This document shows, piece by piece, positions 1 through 5,254 of a DNA stretch of 5,295 nt. The notes beneath the pieces were generated by a model. That model was given only the letters and a program-made list of their open reading frames with translations. It searched no databases and was not told the DNA's origin. Where the stretch lies: NCBI GenBank assembly GCA_031273285.1, contig JAISSE010000315.1:1-5295 (forward strand). Direction: 5' to 3'. The stretch's first letter is position 1. Each line of letters begins with the position of its first letter. Position numbers and translations under genes: made by a program. The DNA is from Prevotellaceae bacterium (GTDB lineage Bacteria; Bacteroidota; Bacteroidia; Bacteroidales; UBA932).

Positions 1-111
1 CGCTCCGCCGCTGTTAATCAATTTTTTTTCGTCCTGTGTCATTCTCATATTGCAAGATACAAATGTAACGGATATGATAAATAAAAATAATGTTACTCCC
101 CTTATGTTCAT
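1..111 (-). CDS. N-terminal part of a lipoprotein, cut by the window edge
   Basis: Starting from ATG at 111-109, 37 codons run without a stop off the low-coordinate end of the window. The peptide begins MNIRGVTLFLFIISVTFVSC and continues NMRMTQDEKKLINSGGA. It has one basic residue (R4), a hydrophobic stretch at about residues 5-18, then a lipobox-like F-V-S-C with Cys20 as the predicted lipidated residue. This is a typical Bacteroidales lipoprotein signal (signal peptidase II). The mature part seen here is only 17 residues, so I cannot name a family. No strong Shine-Dalgarno is visible (GTTAAAGAA precedes the ATG). An exact TAnnTTTG box lies 37 bases upstream, which supports the gene and its start. 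The gene is separated from tilS by a long repeat-rich gap, so it is probably transcribed independently. Confidence 0.7.
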   Translation of the reverse strand, partial: MNIRGVTLFLFIISVTFVSCNMRMTQDEKKLINSGGA

Positions 112-147
112 TTCTTTAACAAAATATTGCGTCCCACTAAAAACATG

Positions 148-155
148 CAAATGTA
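148..155 (-). promoter_or_regulatory. Bacteroidota -7 promoter box for the lipoprotein gene
   Basis: On the minus strand this reads TACATTTG, an exact match to the TAnnTTTG -7 consensus of the primary sigma factor in Bacteroidota. It would start transcription about 30 bases before the lipoprotein ATG at 111. No clean TTTG -33 element is found 19-21 bases upstream; that position falls inside the TCTCAAT heptamer array. Confidence 0.5.
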
Positions 156-162
156 CAAAAAA

Positions 163-190
163 ATTGAGAATTGAGAATTGAGAATTGAGA
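163..190. repeat. Heptamer tandem repeat, 4 x ATTGAGA
   Basis: Four exact, contiguous copies of ATTGAGA (minus strand TCTCAAT) occupy 28 bp, followed by a partial GTG. The array starts eight bases from the -7 box at 148-155 and covers its expected -33 region. A second heptamer array with a different unit, also four units long, occurs at 2393-2420. Confidence 0.9.
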
Positions 191-221
191 GTGGGGGTGA
201 AAAAAACTCTCAACTCTCAAT
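177..221. repeat. Inverted repeat made of the heptamer array and its mirror copy
   Basis: The last two heptamers plus GT (177-192) are complementary to 206-221 over 16 bases, with a 13-base loop. The single non-Watson-Crick position (184/214) is A-C on the plus strand but a G-U wobble in minus-strand RNA, so a minus-strand transcript could form a continuous 16-bp stem. A further partial copy of the mirror unit lies at 232-243 (GCTCAACTCTCC). Seven T on the minus strand (163-157) follow, but two heptamers separate them from the stem. Confidence 0.6.
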
Positions 222-339
222 AAAAAAAAGCGCTCAACTCTCCCGATTTTTTCTTCCCGCATGGTTGCGGCAGACTAAAACATGCGTGTTTTTATCTTTT
301 TGTTACTGATGTTTCATTGTATAAAATATCAGAATCGGA

Positions 340-485
340 TTATCGTCGTATTCATACCAAGTTGCTATCAAATAACATACAAAAACGCAGGGTAATATTC
401 TGTTAATCAAGGATTAATAAATTTCACCATAACTATAATGACAAAGTTTTGGTATCAGATGTCATAAATACGGTTTCGACGATAA
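340..485. repeat. Large imperfect palindrome A
   Basis: The outer arms TTATCGTCG (340-348) and CGACGATAA (477-485) are perfectly complementary over 9 bases. Further in, ATACCAA (354-360) pairs with TTGGTAT (449-455), and CGTATTCAT pairs with ATAAATACG if an insertion in the right arm is allowed. The centre holds a perfect hairpin, TTAATC-AAG-GATTAA (403-417), near the symmetry axis. The segments between arms and centre are poorly paired. The DNA is AT-rich, so some of this could be chance. Confidence 0.45.
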
Positions 486-580
486 GGTTATGCTAATCGC
501 CTGCGGTTTGCACAACTTTCGTATCTTTTTTAAAGAAAGCCTTATAAACTCTTATTGCACATAATGTCTAAAGTATAACG

Positions 581-708
581 GTTTTGATGTCGAAGACATC
601 ATATGTTTATAGAAAAACGATGTTGTGTTTTGATTCGACCCCTTCGGGGTCGCACAGCAGAGATGTACATTTCTTCTATAAACATTTGACCTCTTCGAGG
701 TCTTGAAC
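581..708. repeat. Compound palindrome B with three triloop hairpins
   Basis: Three small perfect hairpins are visible: GATGTC-GAA-GACATC (586-600), CGACCCC-TTC-GGGGTCG (636-652) and GACCTC-TTC-GAGGTC (688-702). In addition, the left arm from 581 to about 617 is nearly the reverse complement of 671-708, including a 12-base perfect match around TTCTATAAACAT. The central hairpin sits on the symmetry axis. The sequence could therefore fold as one long hairpin or as a three-armed clover. The two side hairpins differ at two base pairs, and both changes keep pairing. It resembles REP-like or palindromic intergenic repeat units; the family is not identified. Confidence 0.7.
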
Positions 709-720
709 TTCATATCTGTT

Positions 721-844
721 GGGAACTCCTAAAAACTCGATTTTTTTCAAGGCAGACAAGATTTTTAAACCGGAGTTTACCAATTGTAAATGAGGATTTA
801 AAAATTGAAGTCGAACGCCAAAAAAGCAGTTTTTAGGAGTTCCC
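721..844. mobile_element. MITE-like element with 17-bp inverted ends
   Basis: The ends GGGAACTCCTAAAAACT (721-737) and AGTTTTTAGGAGTTCCC (828-844) are perfect inverted repeats of 17 bp. The inner arms remain partly complementary up to a central TTTAC-CAATT-GTAAA hairpin (776-790), so the whole 124 bp is an imperfect palindrome. The four bases TGTT occur directly outside both ends (717-720 and 845-848), as expected for a target-site duplication. No transposase frame fits inside, so it would be a non-autonomous element moved by a transposase encoded elsewhere. I cannot assign the parent IS family. It lies 49 bases past the tilS stop and abuts palindrome B. Confidence 0.6.
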
Positions 845-893
845 TGTTATAAGTTTTTATTTCTCATACCTTAGTAATCTGCGTACATTCCTT

Positions 894-2261
894 TTAAATC
901 CCCGGCGCTTCGGAGAAAAAATTCAGTCGGATTCGCAAAACTTGTTTTGTGGTTTCCGTTACCTTGAACCGCTCGTCGGGACGCAAGCCCGCAACCCAGA
1001 CAATCTGCCCGTCGGAAACCAGTATAAGCTGACGTTTTTTTTCGGTTACGGGCAGTTTAATATCAATAAAAAAATCGCTGAGTTTCTTCATCCCGTTCAT
1101 CCCTAAAGGCATAAACCGGTCTCCGTCTTTGCATGGTCTCAATATCAGCGGAAAGCTCAGTTTCGACAGGTCGAATTCACCCGTATTTCTGTTGCGCAGC
1201 AGCTGGAAGCCGGAATCTTTTTCGACAATCTCACAGTGCAGATCAAACCTGTCGGTGCAAATGTCGGTGTCTGCATCAATCATATACGAAGACACGGTTT
1301 CGGCGGCGGGCGATATTACAAGATACGCTCTGTCGATTAAAAGACGGTGAGTGGAGGAGAAAAACTGTTTTCCGCACACCGCACTGTCCGCACAGTTACG
1401 GATATTCGCGATTGTCTCGCCCCGAAAACCGTAAGCCGCCAGAATATAAAACAGTCTGATTTCCACGGAATGAAACCGGCGGATTTCGTCGAGCGGGATA
1501 TAAATGTCGTTTCCCTTTGCGAAACTGTTCCGCTCCATGAACGCCGCTGTTTCCGCCTCGATAAATTTATTGGCTTTGTCGAGATAATCAATGCTTTCGG
1601 CGGCTTTTCCCCTGAACGCGGGAACGATACCGTCCAGCGCCGGCAGAACCAGATGCCGCAGTTTGTTTCTCAGATATTTGTCGGACAGATTCGACGAATC
1701 TTCCCTGAAGCGGATATTGTTTGCGGATGCGTATTTTTCGATGTCTTTTCTCGAAAAATCGAGCAGAGGTCTGATGAGGGTGTCCGTATTTTTCGGTATT
1801 CCCGTCAGTCCGTTAAGTCCCGCCCCGCGTGAAAGGTTGATGAAAAACGTTTCCAGACTGTCGTCGGAATTGTGAGCCACGGCTATTTTGTCGAATCCGT
1901 GCTGCCGCCGTATCTCTTCGAACCAGTTATAGCGCAATTCTCTTGCCGCAAGCTGTGTGGAGATTTTGTTTTCGGCGGCATATCCGTTTGTGTCGAATCG
2001 AACCGTGTAAAAGGGGACATCATGACTGTCGGCGAAAAGCCTGACCAGCTCCTCGTCGGCATCGGATTCGTCGCCCCGCAGGGAAAAATTGCAGTGGGCT
2101 AATGCACATTTATAGCCCGAATGCACAAACAGATGCGCCATAACCATGGAGTCGATGCCTCCGCTGACAGCCGCAAGACAGCGACAGTTTCTGCCGATGC
2201 CAAGAGAGAGAAGACTCTCTTCAAAACCGTGTATTTGCAGCAGTTTATTGTTTTTTGCCAT
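894..2261 (-). CDS. tilS: tRNA(Ile)-lysidine synthetase TilS
   Basis: This cytoplasmic enzyme uses ATP and lysine to convert C34 of the CAU anticodon of tRNA(Ile2) to lysidine. That switches the tRNA from Met to Ile and lets it read AUA; the enzyme is normally essential. The 455 residues match the usual full length. The PP-loop ATP site SGGIDS is at 33-38. Other family blocks follow: HCNFSLRGDESD (56-67), AHNSDDSLETF (129-139) with NLSRGAGLNGLTGIP after it, RPLLDFSRKDIEKYA (164-178) and YLRNKLRHLVLPAL (196-209). The C-terminal TilS domain carries LRPCKDGDRFMPLGMNGMKKLSDFF. The frame is intact. ATG at 2261 puts the PP-loop at the normal distance from the start; there is no Shine-Dalgarno. A weak -7-like TATGTTTT sits at 2300-2293. 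The 173-bp gap to the gene upstream suggests separate transcription or read-through. Confidence 0.96.
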   Translation of the reverse strand: MAKNNKLLQIHGFEESLLSLGIGRNCRCLAAVSGGIDSMVMAHLFVHSGYKCALAHCNFSLRGDESDADEELVRLFADSHDVPFYTVRFDTNGYAAENKISTQLAARELRYNWFEEIRRQHGFDKIAVAHNSDDSLETFFINLSRGAGLNGLTGIPKNTDTLIRPLLDFSRKDIEKYASANNIRFREDSSNLSDKYLRNKLRHLVLPALDGIVPAFRGKAAESIDYLDKANKFIEAETAAFMERNSFAKGNDIYIPLDEIRRFHSVEIRLFYILAAYGFRGETIANIRNCADSAVCGKQFFSSTHRLLIDRAYLVISPAAETVSSYMIDADTDICTDRFDLHCEIVEKDSGFQLLRNRNTGEFDLSKLSFPLILRPCKDGDRFMPLGMNGMKKLSDFFIDIKLPVTEKKRQLILVSDGQIVWVAGLRPDERFKVTETTKQVLRIRLNFFSEAPGI

Positions 2262-2330
2262 TACAGACTGCGGATTTTTGCCGTATAATTATAAAACATA
2301 TATAAAATATTTACCCATATTACGGATGCA

Positions 2331-2390
2331 TTTGGCTACGCCGATTTTCAATTGACTGCGTCGATTTTCGTTTGGCTGCGTCGAACTCAC
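2331..2390. repeat. Three 20-bp tandem units, diverged
   Basis: Three contiguous 20-base units start at 2331, 2351 and 2371: TTTGGCTACGCCGATTTTCA, ATTGACTGCGTCGATTTTCG and TTTGGCTGCGTCGAACTCAC. By direct count they agree pairwise at 13 to 15 of 20 positions, sharing a core like GGCTGCGTCGA. They lie between the acyltransferase stop and tilS. There is no spacer structure, so this is not a CRISPR array. Confidence 0.65.
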
Positions 2391-2392
2391 GT

Positions 2393-2420
2393 TTCGTAAT
2401 TCGTAATTTTTAATTCGTAA
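2393..2420. repeat. Heptamer tandem repeat, TTCGTAA x 4 (one degenerate)
   Basis: The units are TTCGTAA (2393-2399), TTCGTAA (2400-2406), TTTTTAA (2407-2413, two changes) and TTCGTAA (2414-2420). The array begins 14 bases beyond the acyltransferase stop codon and abuts the 20-bp repeats. Its architecture, 28 bp made of four 7-bp units, is the same as that of the ATTGAGA array at 163-190. Confidence 0.8.
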
Positions 2421-2434
2421 TTATATAAAATCGC

Positions 2435-3385
2435 CTACTGTTTTCGCCTCAGATTACGCAGTTTTTTCACCATTTTGAAAATGGGACCCACGTGGCGTTC
2501 GATTTTTTCGGCGTATATGTCACTTATTTTTATAAGTATTCCCGTTTCCTCGACATCTCCGAAGCCGTAATTTATGGCTGTTCCGAAAACTTTCATCGAA
2601 GGCGACAGGTTCATGTACGAATTTATCAGCGGGGGGATATTTTCGCCGAACGACCTTATTTCTTTCGCCAGAATCCGGTAATCGTCTCTGTATGTTTCTC
2701 CGACAAGCAGCTTGTTCAGTTTTTCCACATCCGGATTTGTCTTCAGCGGTTCTATCGGAGTAATCAGGTTTTCTTCGTCCGAAAAATGTTTGCGAAGGAA
2801 ATACAGCAGCATGTCGCGCGCTTCGGTGTTGAACGTTCCGTACATCGTAACCTTGCCGAGGAAATAGTTCATGTCGGGATGCCGCAGAATGAGCGCCCCC
2901 AGCCCGTCCCACAGATTGTCCAGAGCATAAAGCCCCTTGCTTCGCAGCTGTGTCGTCTGGTAATTCGGCTGCACAAACGAGCGTCCGAGTTCTATGGTTT
3001 TCGGAAGATATTCCTCGACAAATTTATCGGAAAAGCTGAACAGTTCCGAAGTGGCGAGGTTGTGCGCCGATATGTCGTTGCAGGCGATATACCGGTATCC
3101 TCCGAGTATTTCGCGTTCCTTGGGATTCCAGACAATCAGCTGCGAATAATAATGTTCGTCCGACACGTCAAACTCGTCGATATCAACGTTCTTTCCCGTT
3201 CCTCCGCCTGCCGAACGGAATGCTATCTCGCGCAAACGACCGATTTCGAGCATGGTGTTGGGCGCATTCTTGTGATTGACAATGTACAGCAAATTACCGC
3301 CGTTGTTGGTGTATCTCAAGAAATTGTTTATTGTCAATTCTTTTTCGATTAATTTTTTATCTACGGGAGCAATTATAGGTTTCAT
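2435..3385 (-). CDS. glsB: GlsB-like N-acyltransferase (COG3176 'hemolysin'/OlsB-type GNAT)
   Basis: The 316-residue protein belongs to the family once labelled putative hemolysin, related to ornithine-lipid N-acyltransferase OlsB. The Bacteroides thetaiotaomicron member GlsB attaches a 3-hydroxy fatty acid to glycine, the first step to glycine lipids of the envelope. Family signatures seen: GRLREIAFRSAGGGTGKNVDIDEFD (49-73), LIVWNPKEREILGGYRYI (83-100), ELGRSFVQPNYQ (132-143), then LDNLWDGLGALI and YFLGKVTMYGTFN. No signal peptide or clear membrane segment is visible, and the C-terminus is basic (KKLRNLRRKQ). The start follows the gldH stop by 19 bases, which suggests co-transcription; no Shine-Dalgarno is seen. 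The O-acyltransferase partner GlsA, adjacent in B. thetaiotaomicron, is absent here. The family call is firm; the amino-acid substrate is inferred. Confidence 0.85.
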   Translation of the reverse strand: MKPIIAPVDKKLIEKELTINNFLRYTNNGGNLLYIVNHKNAPNTMLEIGRLREIAFRSAGGGTGKNVDIDEFDVSDEHYYSQLIVWNPKEREILGGYRYIACNDISAHNLATSELFSFSDKFVEEYLPKTIELGRSFVQPNYQTTQLRSKGLYALDNLWDGLGALILRHPDMNYFLGKVTMYGTFNTEARDMLLYFLRKHFSDEENLITPIEPLKTNPDVEKLNKLLVGETYRDDYRILAKEIRSFGENIPPLINSYMNLSPSMKVFGTAINYGFGDVEETGILIKISDIYAEKIERHVGPIFKMVKKLRNLRRKQ

Positions 3386-3404
3386 AATATATATAATTAG
3401 TATC

Positions 3405-3896
3405 TTAATCTTCTGAAAAACTCAGGCTCAGCCCCACGGAAGAAATACCCTCCAGCTCGTCTTTCCGCATTCCGTGCCTGATGCTTGCGGTGTAATTCCC
3501 CCTGTAGGGAAATCTGACATATTTGCGATATAAAAACATGTTTTCTCTGTATTTCGAAAACAGCCCGCCCGAGCCCGTCCATCTGCCGTCGTCGTATGCA
3601 AGGATGAAATTAAGCGTATCGGTGGTTGCGGCGCCGCCGGGAGCCGTGATATTCAGGAACAGATACAGATTCTGAAAGCCGTAGTCGGTTCTGTTTCGCA
3701 AATTGACCGAGATGGAATACAGCGAAACAGTGTCATCGACGGGGATATCGAATCGAAGCGTCGAGTCCTTGTTCCAGCGACAGTCCGTTATAATCCCGTT
3801 TTGCCGCCATACCCCGTTTCTGTCGGCGCACGACCACGCAATCACAATCGTAAAAAGCAGTACGAAAAAATATCCGTGTCCCGTCCCTGTTGTCAT
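3405..3896 (-). CDS. gldH: Gliding-motility-type lipoprotein GldH
   Basis: This 163-residue envelope lipoprotein is of the GldH family. GldH is required for gliding in Flavobacterium johnsoniae but is also widely kept in non-gliding Bacteroidales, where its role is unclear. Residues 9-22 form the hydrophobic signal, and Cys23 in A-W-S-C is the likely lipidation site. That lipobox is loose, and the n-region has no Lys or Arg, which is unusual; no downstream in-frame Met offers a better start. The body shows the family's beta-rich pattern (SISVNLRNRTDYGFQNLYLFL, then GLFSKYRENMFLYR, FPYRGNYTASIRHGMR, LEGISSVGLSLS). Its ATG overlaps the ricT stop as ATGA, and AGGA lies nine bases upstream within ricT, so translation is probably coupled. 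The next gene, the acyltransferase, follows closely. Confidence 0.88.
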   Translation of the reverse strand: MTTGTGHGYFFVLLFTIVIAWSCADRNGVWRQNGIITDCRWNKDSTLRFDIPVDDTVSLYSISVNLRNRTDYGFQNLYLFLNITAPGGAATTDTLNFILAYDDGRWTGSGGLFSKYRENMFLYRKYVRFPYRGNYTASIRHGMRKDELEGISSVGLSLSFSED

Positions 3897-5116
3897 TTTT
3901 TCTGTTCCTGTGATTTTTTCTGTTTGCCGTTTCCGTTTTCCCGACGCCTGTTGTTCCCCTGTCCGGGATTGTTTCCCTGTCCGGGATTGTTCCGGGCGGC
4001 GGGTTTTTTCTTGTTCTTGCGCTTTTTCCGGCTTTTGTCGAAACGTGTAAGACTGTCTTCGCCTACCGCGCTCTTGAATCCGGAATCAATTTCGCTGCTG
4101 TCGATATACAGTTCGATTTTTTCGCCTTTACCGTTGAGATCAACCATTTCTCTGACTTTCTCGACGGGAATGGGGAACATCTGCTGACTTCCGGCAGCGG
4201 AGAAATACATTATTCCCTTCAGCACATCCGTTTTTTGCAGAAATACGACGCCGTTTATCGTTTCAATCTGACGCACTTTCGGAAGAGTGTCCCAGGCGTC
4301 GAGATATGTGTCAAGTTCATAGTTCAGACAGCATTTCAGCTTGCTGCACTGCCCGGCGAGTTTCAGCGGATTAACGGATATTTCCTGATAGCGTACCGAA
4401 TTGGTCGATACCGAAATGAAATTCCGCATCCACTGCGCACAGCACAGTTCTCTGCCGCAGGGACCAATCCCGCCTATCTGCCCCGCCTCCTGACGCGCGC
4501 CTATCTGTCGCATCTCAATCCTGATTTTGAACGTCTCCGCCATGATTTTAATCAGTTCTCTGAAATCGACACGCTCGTCGGCAATATAGTAGAATATGGC
4601 TTTCGTCTTGTCGCCCTGAAAGTCAATATCGCCTATTTTCATGTTCAAGCCCAGCGACGACGCTATTTTGCGCGACCGAATCATCGTCGTATATTCCAGA
4701 GCCACGGCTTCCTGCCATTTTTCTATATCGACAGTCCTGGCAATGCGGTAGATTTTTTTCAGATCCGCCGTCTTCGCATCCGTAATATTGGGGTTCGATT
4801 TCAGAAATTTGATTTCGGCAACAGGTCCCAAACTCGATATAATCCCGATGTCATGACCCGGCGACGCCTCAACGGCGACTATATCGCCTTCCTTCAGTTC
4901 AATATGATTGACATTTCTGTAAAATCCCTTCCGCGTATTTTTAAATCTGACTTCAAAAATATCGTATTCCCTGTCAGCCGGAATATTTCGCAACCAGTTG
5001 TAAACCGTCAGTTTGTGACAGTTTTTCACCGCGCGGCACGATATTGTTTCTCCGTTTTGTCCGGTTTCGGTAACACAGCCCCGAGACCAGTATAGCATTC
5101 CTTTATTTATTGTCAT
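3893..5116 (-). CDS. ricT: PSP1-domain regulatory protein RicT (YaaT family)
   Basis: The 407-residue cytoplasmic protein is homologous to B. subtilis RicT/YaaT. There RicT joins RicA and RicF in an Fe-S complex that affects RNase Y-dependent mRNA processing and development. The PSP1-type core shows FEVRFKNTRKGFYRN (54-68), GDIVAVEASPGHDIG (77-91), then GGIGPCGRELCC (215-226) and GQCSKLKCCLNYE (255-267). The two C-x4-C-C clusters at 220/225/226 and 257/262/263 match the family's Fe-S ligands. N-terminal Cys14, Cys27 and Cys33 may add to this. From about residue 360 the tail is basic and low-complexity (KSRKKRKNKKK, NNPGQG twice), probably disordered and possibly RNA-binding. ATG at 5116 is preferred; Met7 (5098) is an alternative. 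The promoter lies about 55 bases upstream. Partners RicA and RicF are not in the window. Confidence 0.93.
   Translation of the reverse strand: MTINKGMLYWSRGCVTETGQNGETISCRAVKNCHKLTVYNWLRNIPADREYDIFEVRFKNTRKGFYRNVNHIELKEGDIVAVEASPGHDIGIISSLGPVAEIKFLKSNPNITDAKTADLKKIYRIARTVDIEKWQEAVALEYTTMIRSRKIASSLGLNMKIGDIDFQGDKTKAIFYYIADERVDFRELIKIMAETFKIRIEMRQIGARQEAGQIGGIGPCGRELCCAQWMRNFISVSTNSVRYQEISVNPLKLAGQCSKLKCCLNYELDTYLDAWDTLPKVRQIETINGVVFLQKTDVLKGIMYFSAAGSQQMFPIPVEKVREMVDLNGKGEKIELYIDSSEIDSGFKSAVGEDSLTRFDKSRKKRKNKKKPAARNNPGQGNNPGQGNNRRRENGNGKQKKSQEQKK
3956..3991 (-). repeat. 18-bp tandem duplication inside ricT
   Basis: Two 18-base units, 3956-3973 and 3974-3991, differ at one base and encode NNPGQG twice in the disordered C-terminal tail of RicT. 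The length is a multiple of three, so copy changes would keep the frame. It looks like a recent in-frame slippage duplication. Confidence 0.8.
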
Positions 5117-5170
5117 ATTCTTATCGTTACATCATAGAGCAGTATTGAAATACCAATCCAATAATTTTTG

Positions 5171-5203
5171 CAAAATTACATAAAAATTTGCTGATACTCT
5201 AAA
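5171..5203 (-). promoter_or_regulatory. Promoter of the ricT-gldH-glsB operon
   Basis: The minus strand has TAATTTTG at 5178-5171, an exact TAnnTTTG -7 match. A TTTA at 5203-5200, 21 bases upstream, is close to the -33 TTTG element. Transcription would start near 5165, giving a leader of about 50 bases before the ricT ATG at 5116. Confidence 0.55.
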
Positions 5204-5254
5204 ATAATGTGAAAATTCGTAAGCCAAAGGCTGATAAAACTGGCGCCGAACATG

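Larger units (their letters stand above)
127..285. repeat. Diverged direct repeat pair (127-148 and 265-285)
   Basis: TTGCG-TCCC-ACTAAAAACATGC at 127-148 recurs as TTGCG-GCAG-ACTAAAACATGC at 265-285. The two copies share 17 bases, differ by a 4-base block and differ by one A in the A-run. They flank the heptamer array and its inverted partner. The first copy lies in the predicted leader of the lipoprotein gene, just downstream of its -7 box. This could be a remnant duplication or a coincidence in AT-rich DNA. Confidence 0.4.
112..893. other. Long gene-free, repeat-rich interval between tilS and the lipoprotein gene
   Basis: I find no convincing protein gene on either strand here; the open frames are short and without family signature. 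The interval is AT-rich and full of dyad symmetry: a heptamer array and its inverted partner near 163-221, a diverged direct repeat (127-148 and 265-285), small hairpins at 257-270 (CCGCA/TGCGG) and 277-292 (AAAACA/TGTTTT), then three large imperfect palindromes at 340-485, 581-708 and 721-844. No classic GC-rich stem followed by a T-run is seen just after tilS, so where tilS transcription ends is unclear. The large hairpins could slow or process the transcript, but that is inference. Confidence 0.7.

Noticed and set aside
163..243. CRISPR array formed by the short repeats
   Set aside because: The units are 7 bp and contiguous, with no spacers, and no cas gene is present.
277..301. AAAACA-TGCG-TGTTTT hairpin followed by T-rich DNA as a plus-strand terminator
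   Set aside because: No plus-strand gene lies upstream, the stem is almost all A/T, and the T tract is interrupted.
721..844. Reading the large palindrome as the intrinsic terminator of tilS
   Set aside because: The stem is not followed by a U-run on the minus strand, and the perfect ends plus TGTT duplication fit a mobile element better. It may still influence the transcript end.
112..893. tRNA, rRNA or known riboswitch in the long intergenic gap
   Set aside because: No tRNA cloverleaf with T-arm GGTTCRA, no rRNA-like stretch and no riboswitch core that I recognise. The three-stem palindrome at 581-708 lacks tRNA features.
2520..2912. Minus-strand 130-codon frame inside the acyltransferase gene
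   Set aside because: It is an alternate frame of a gene whose own frame carries conserved motifs throughout; its peptide is low-complexity and Arg-rich.
2492..3352. Long plus-strand open frame of 286 codons opposite the acyltransferase gene
   Set aside because: It is fully antisense to a gene with clear family motifs, its translation shows no recognisable domain, and no promoter box precedes it. It is a shadow of the minus-strand codon pattern.
4235..5095. Long plus-strand open frame of 286 codons opposite ricT
   Set aside because: It is antisense to the well-supported RicT frame, rich in Arg, Phe and His as expected for a mirror frame, and has no family signature.
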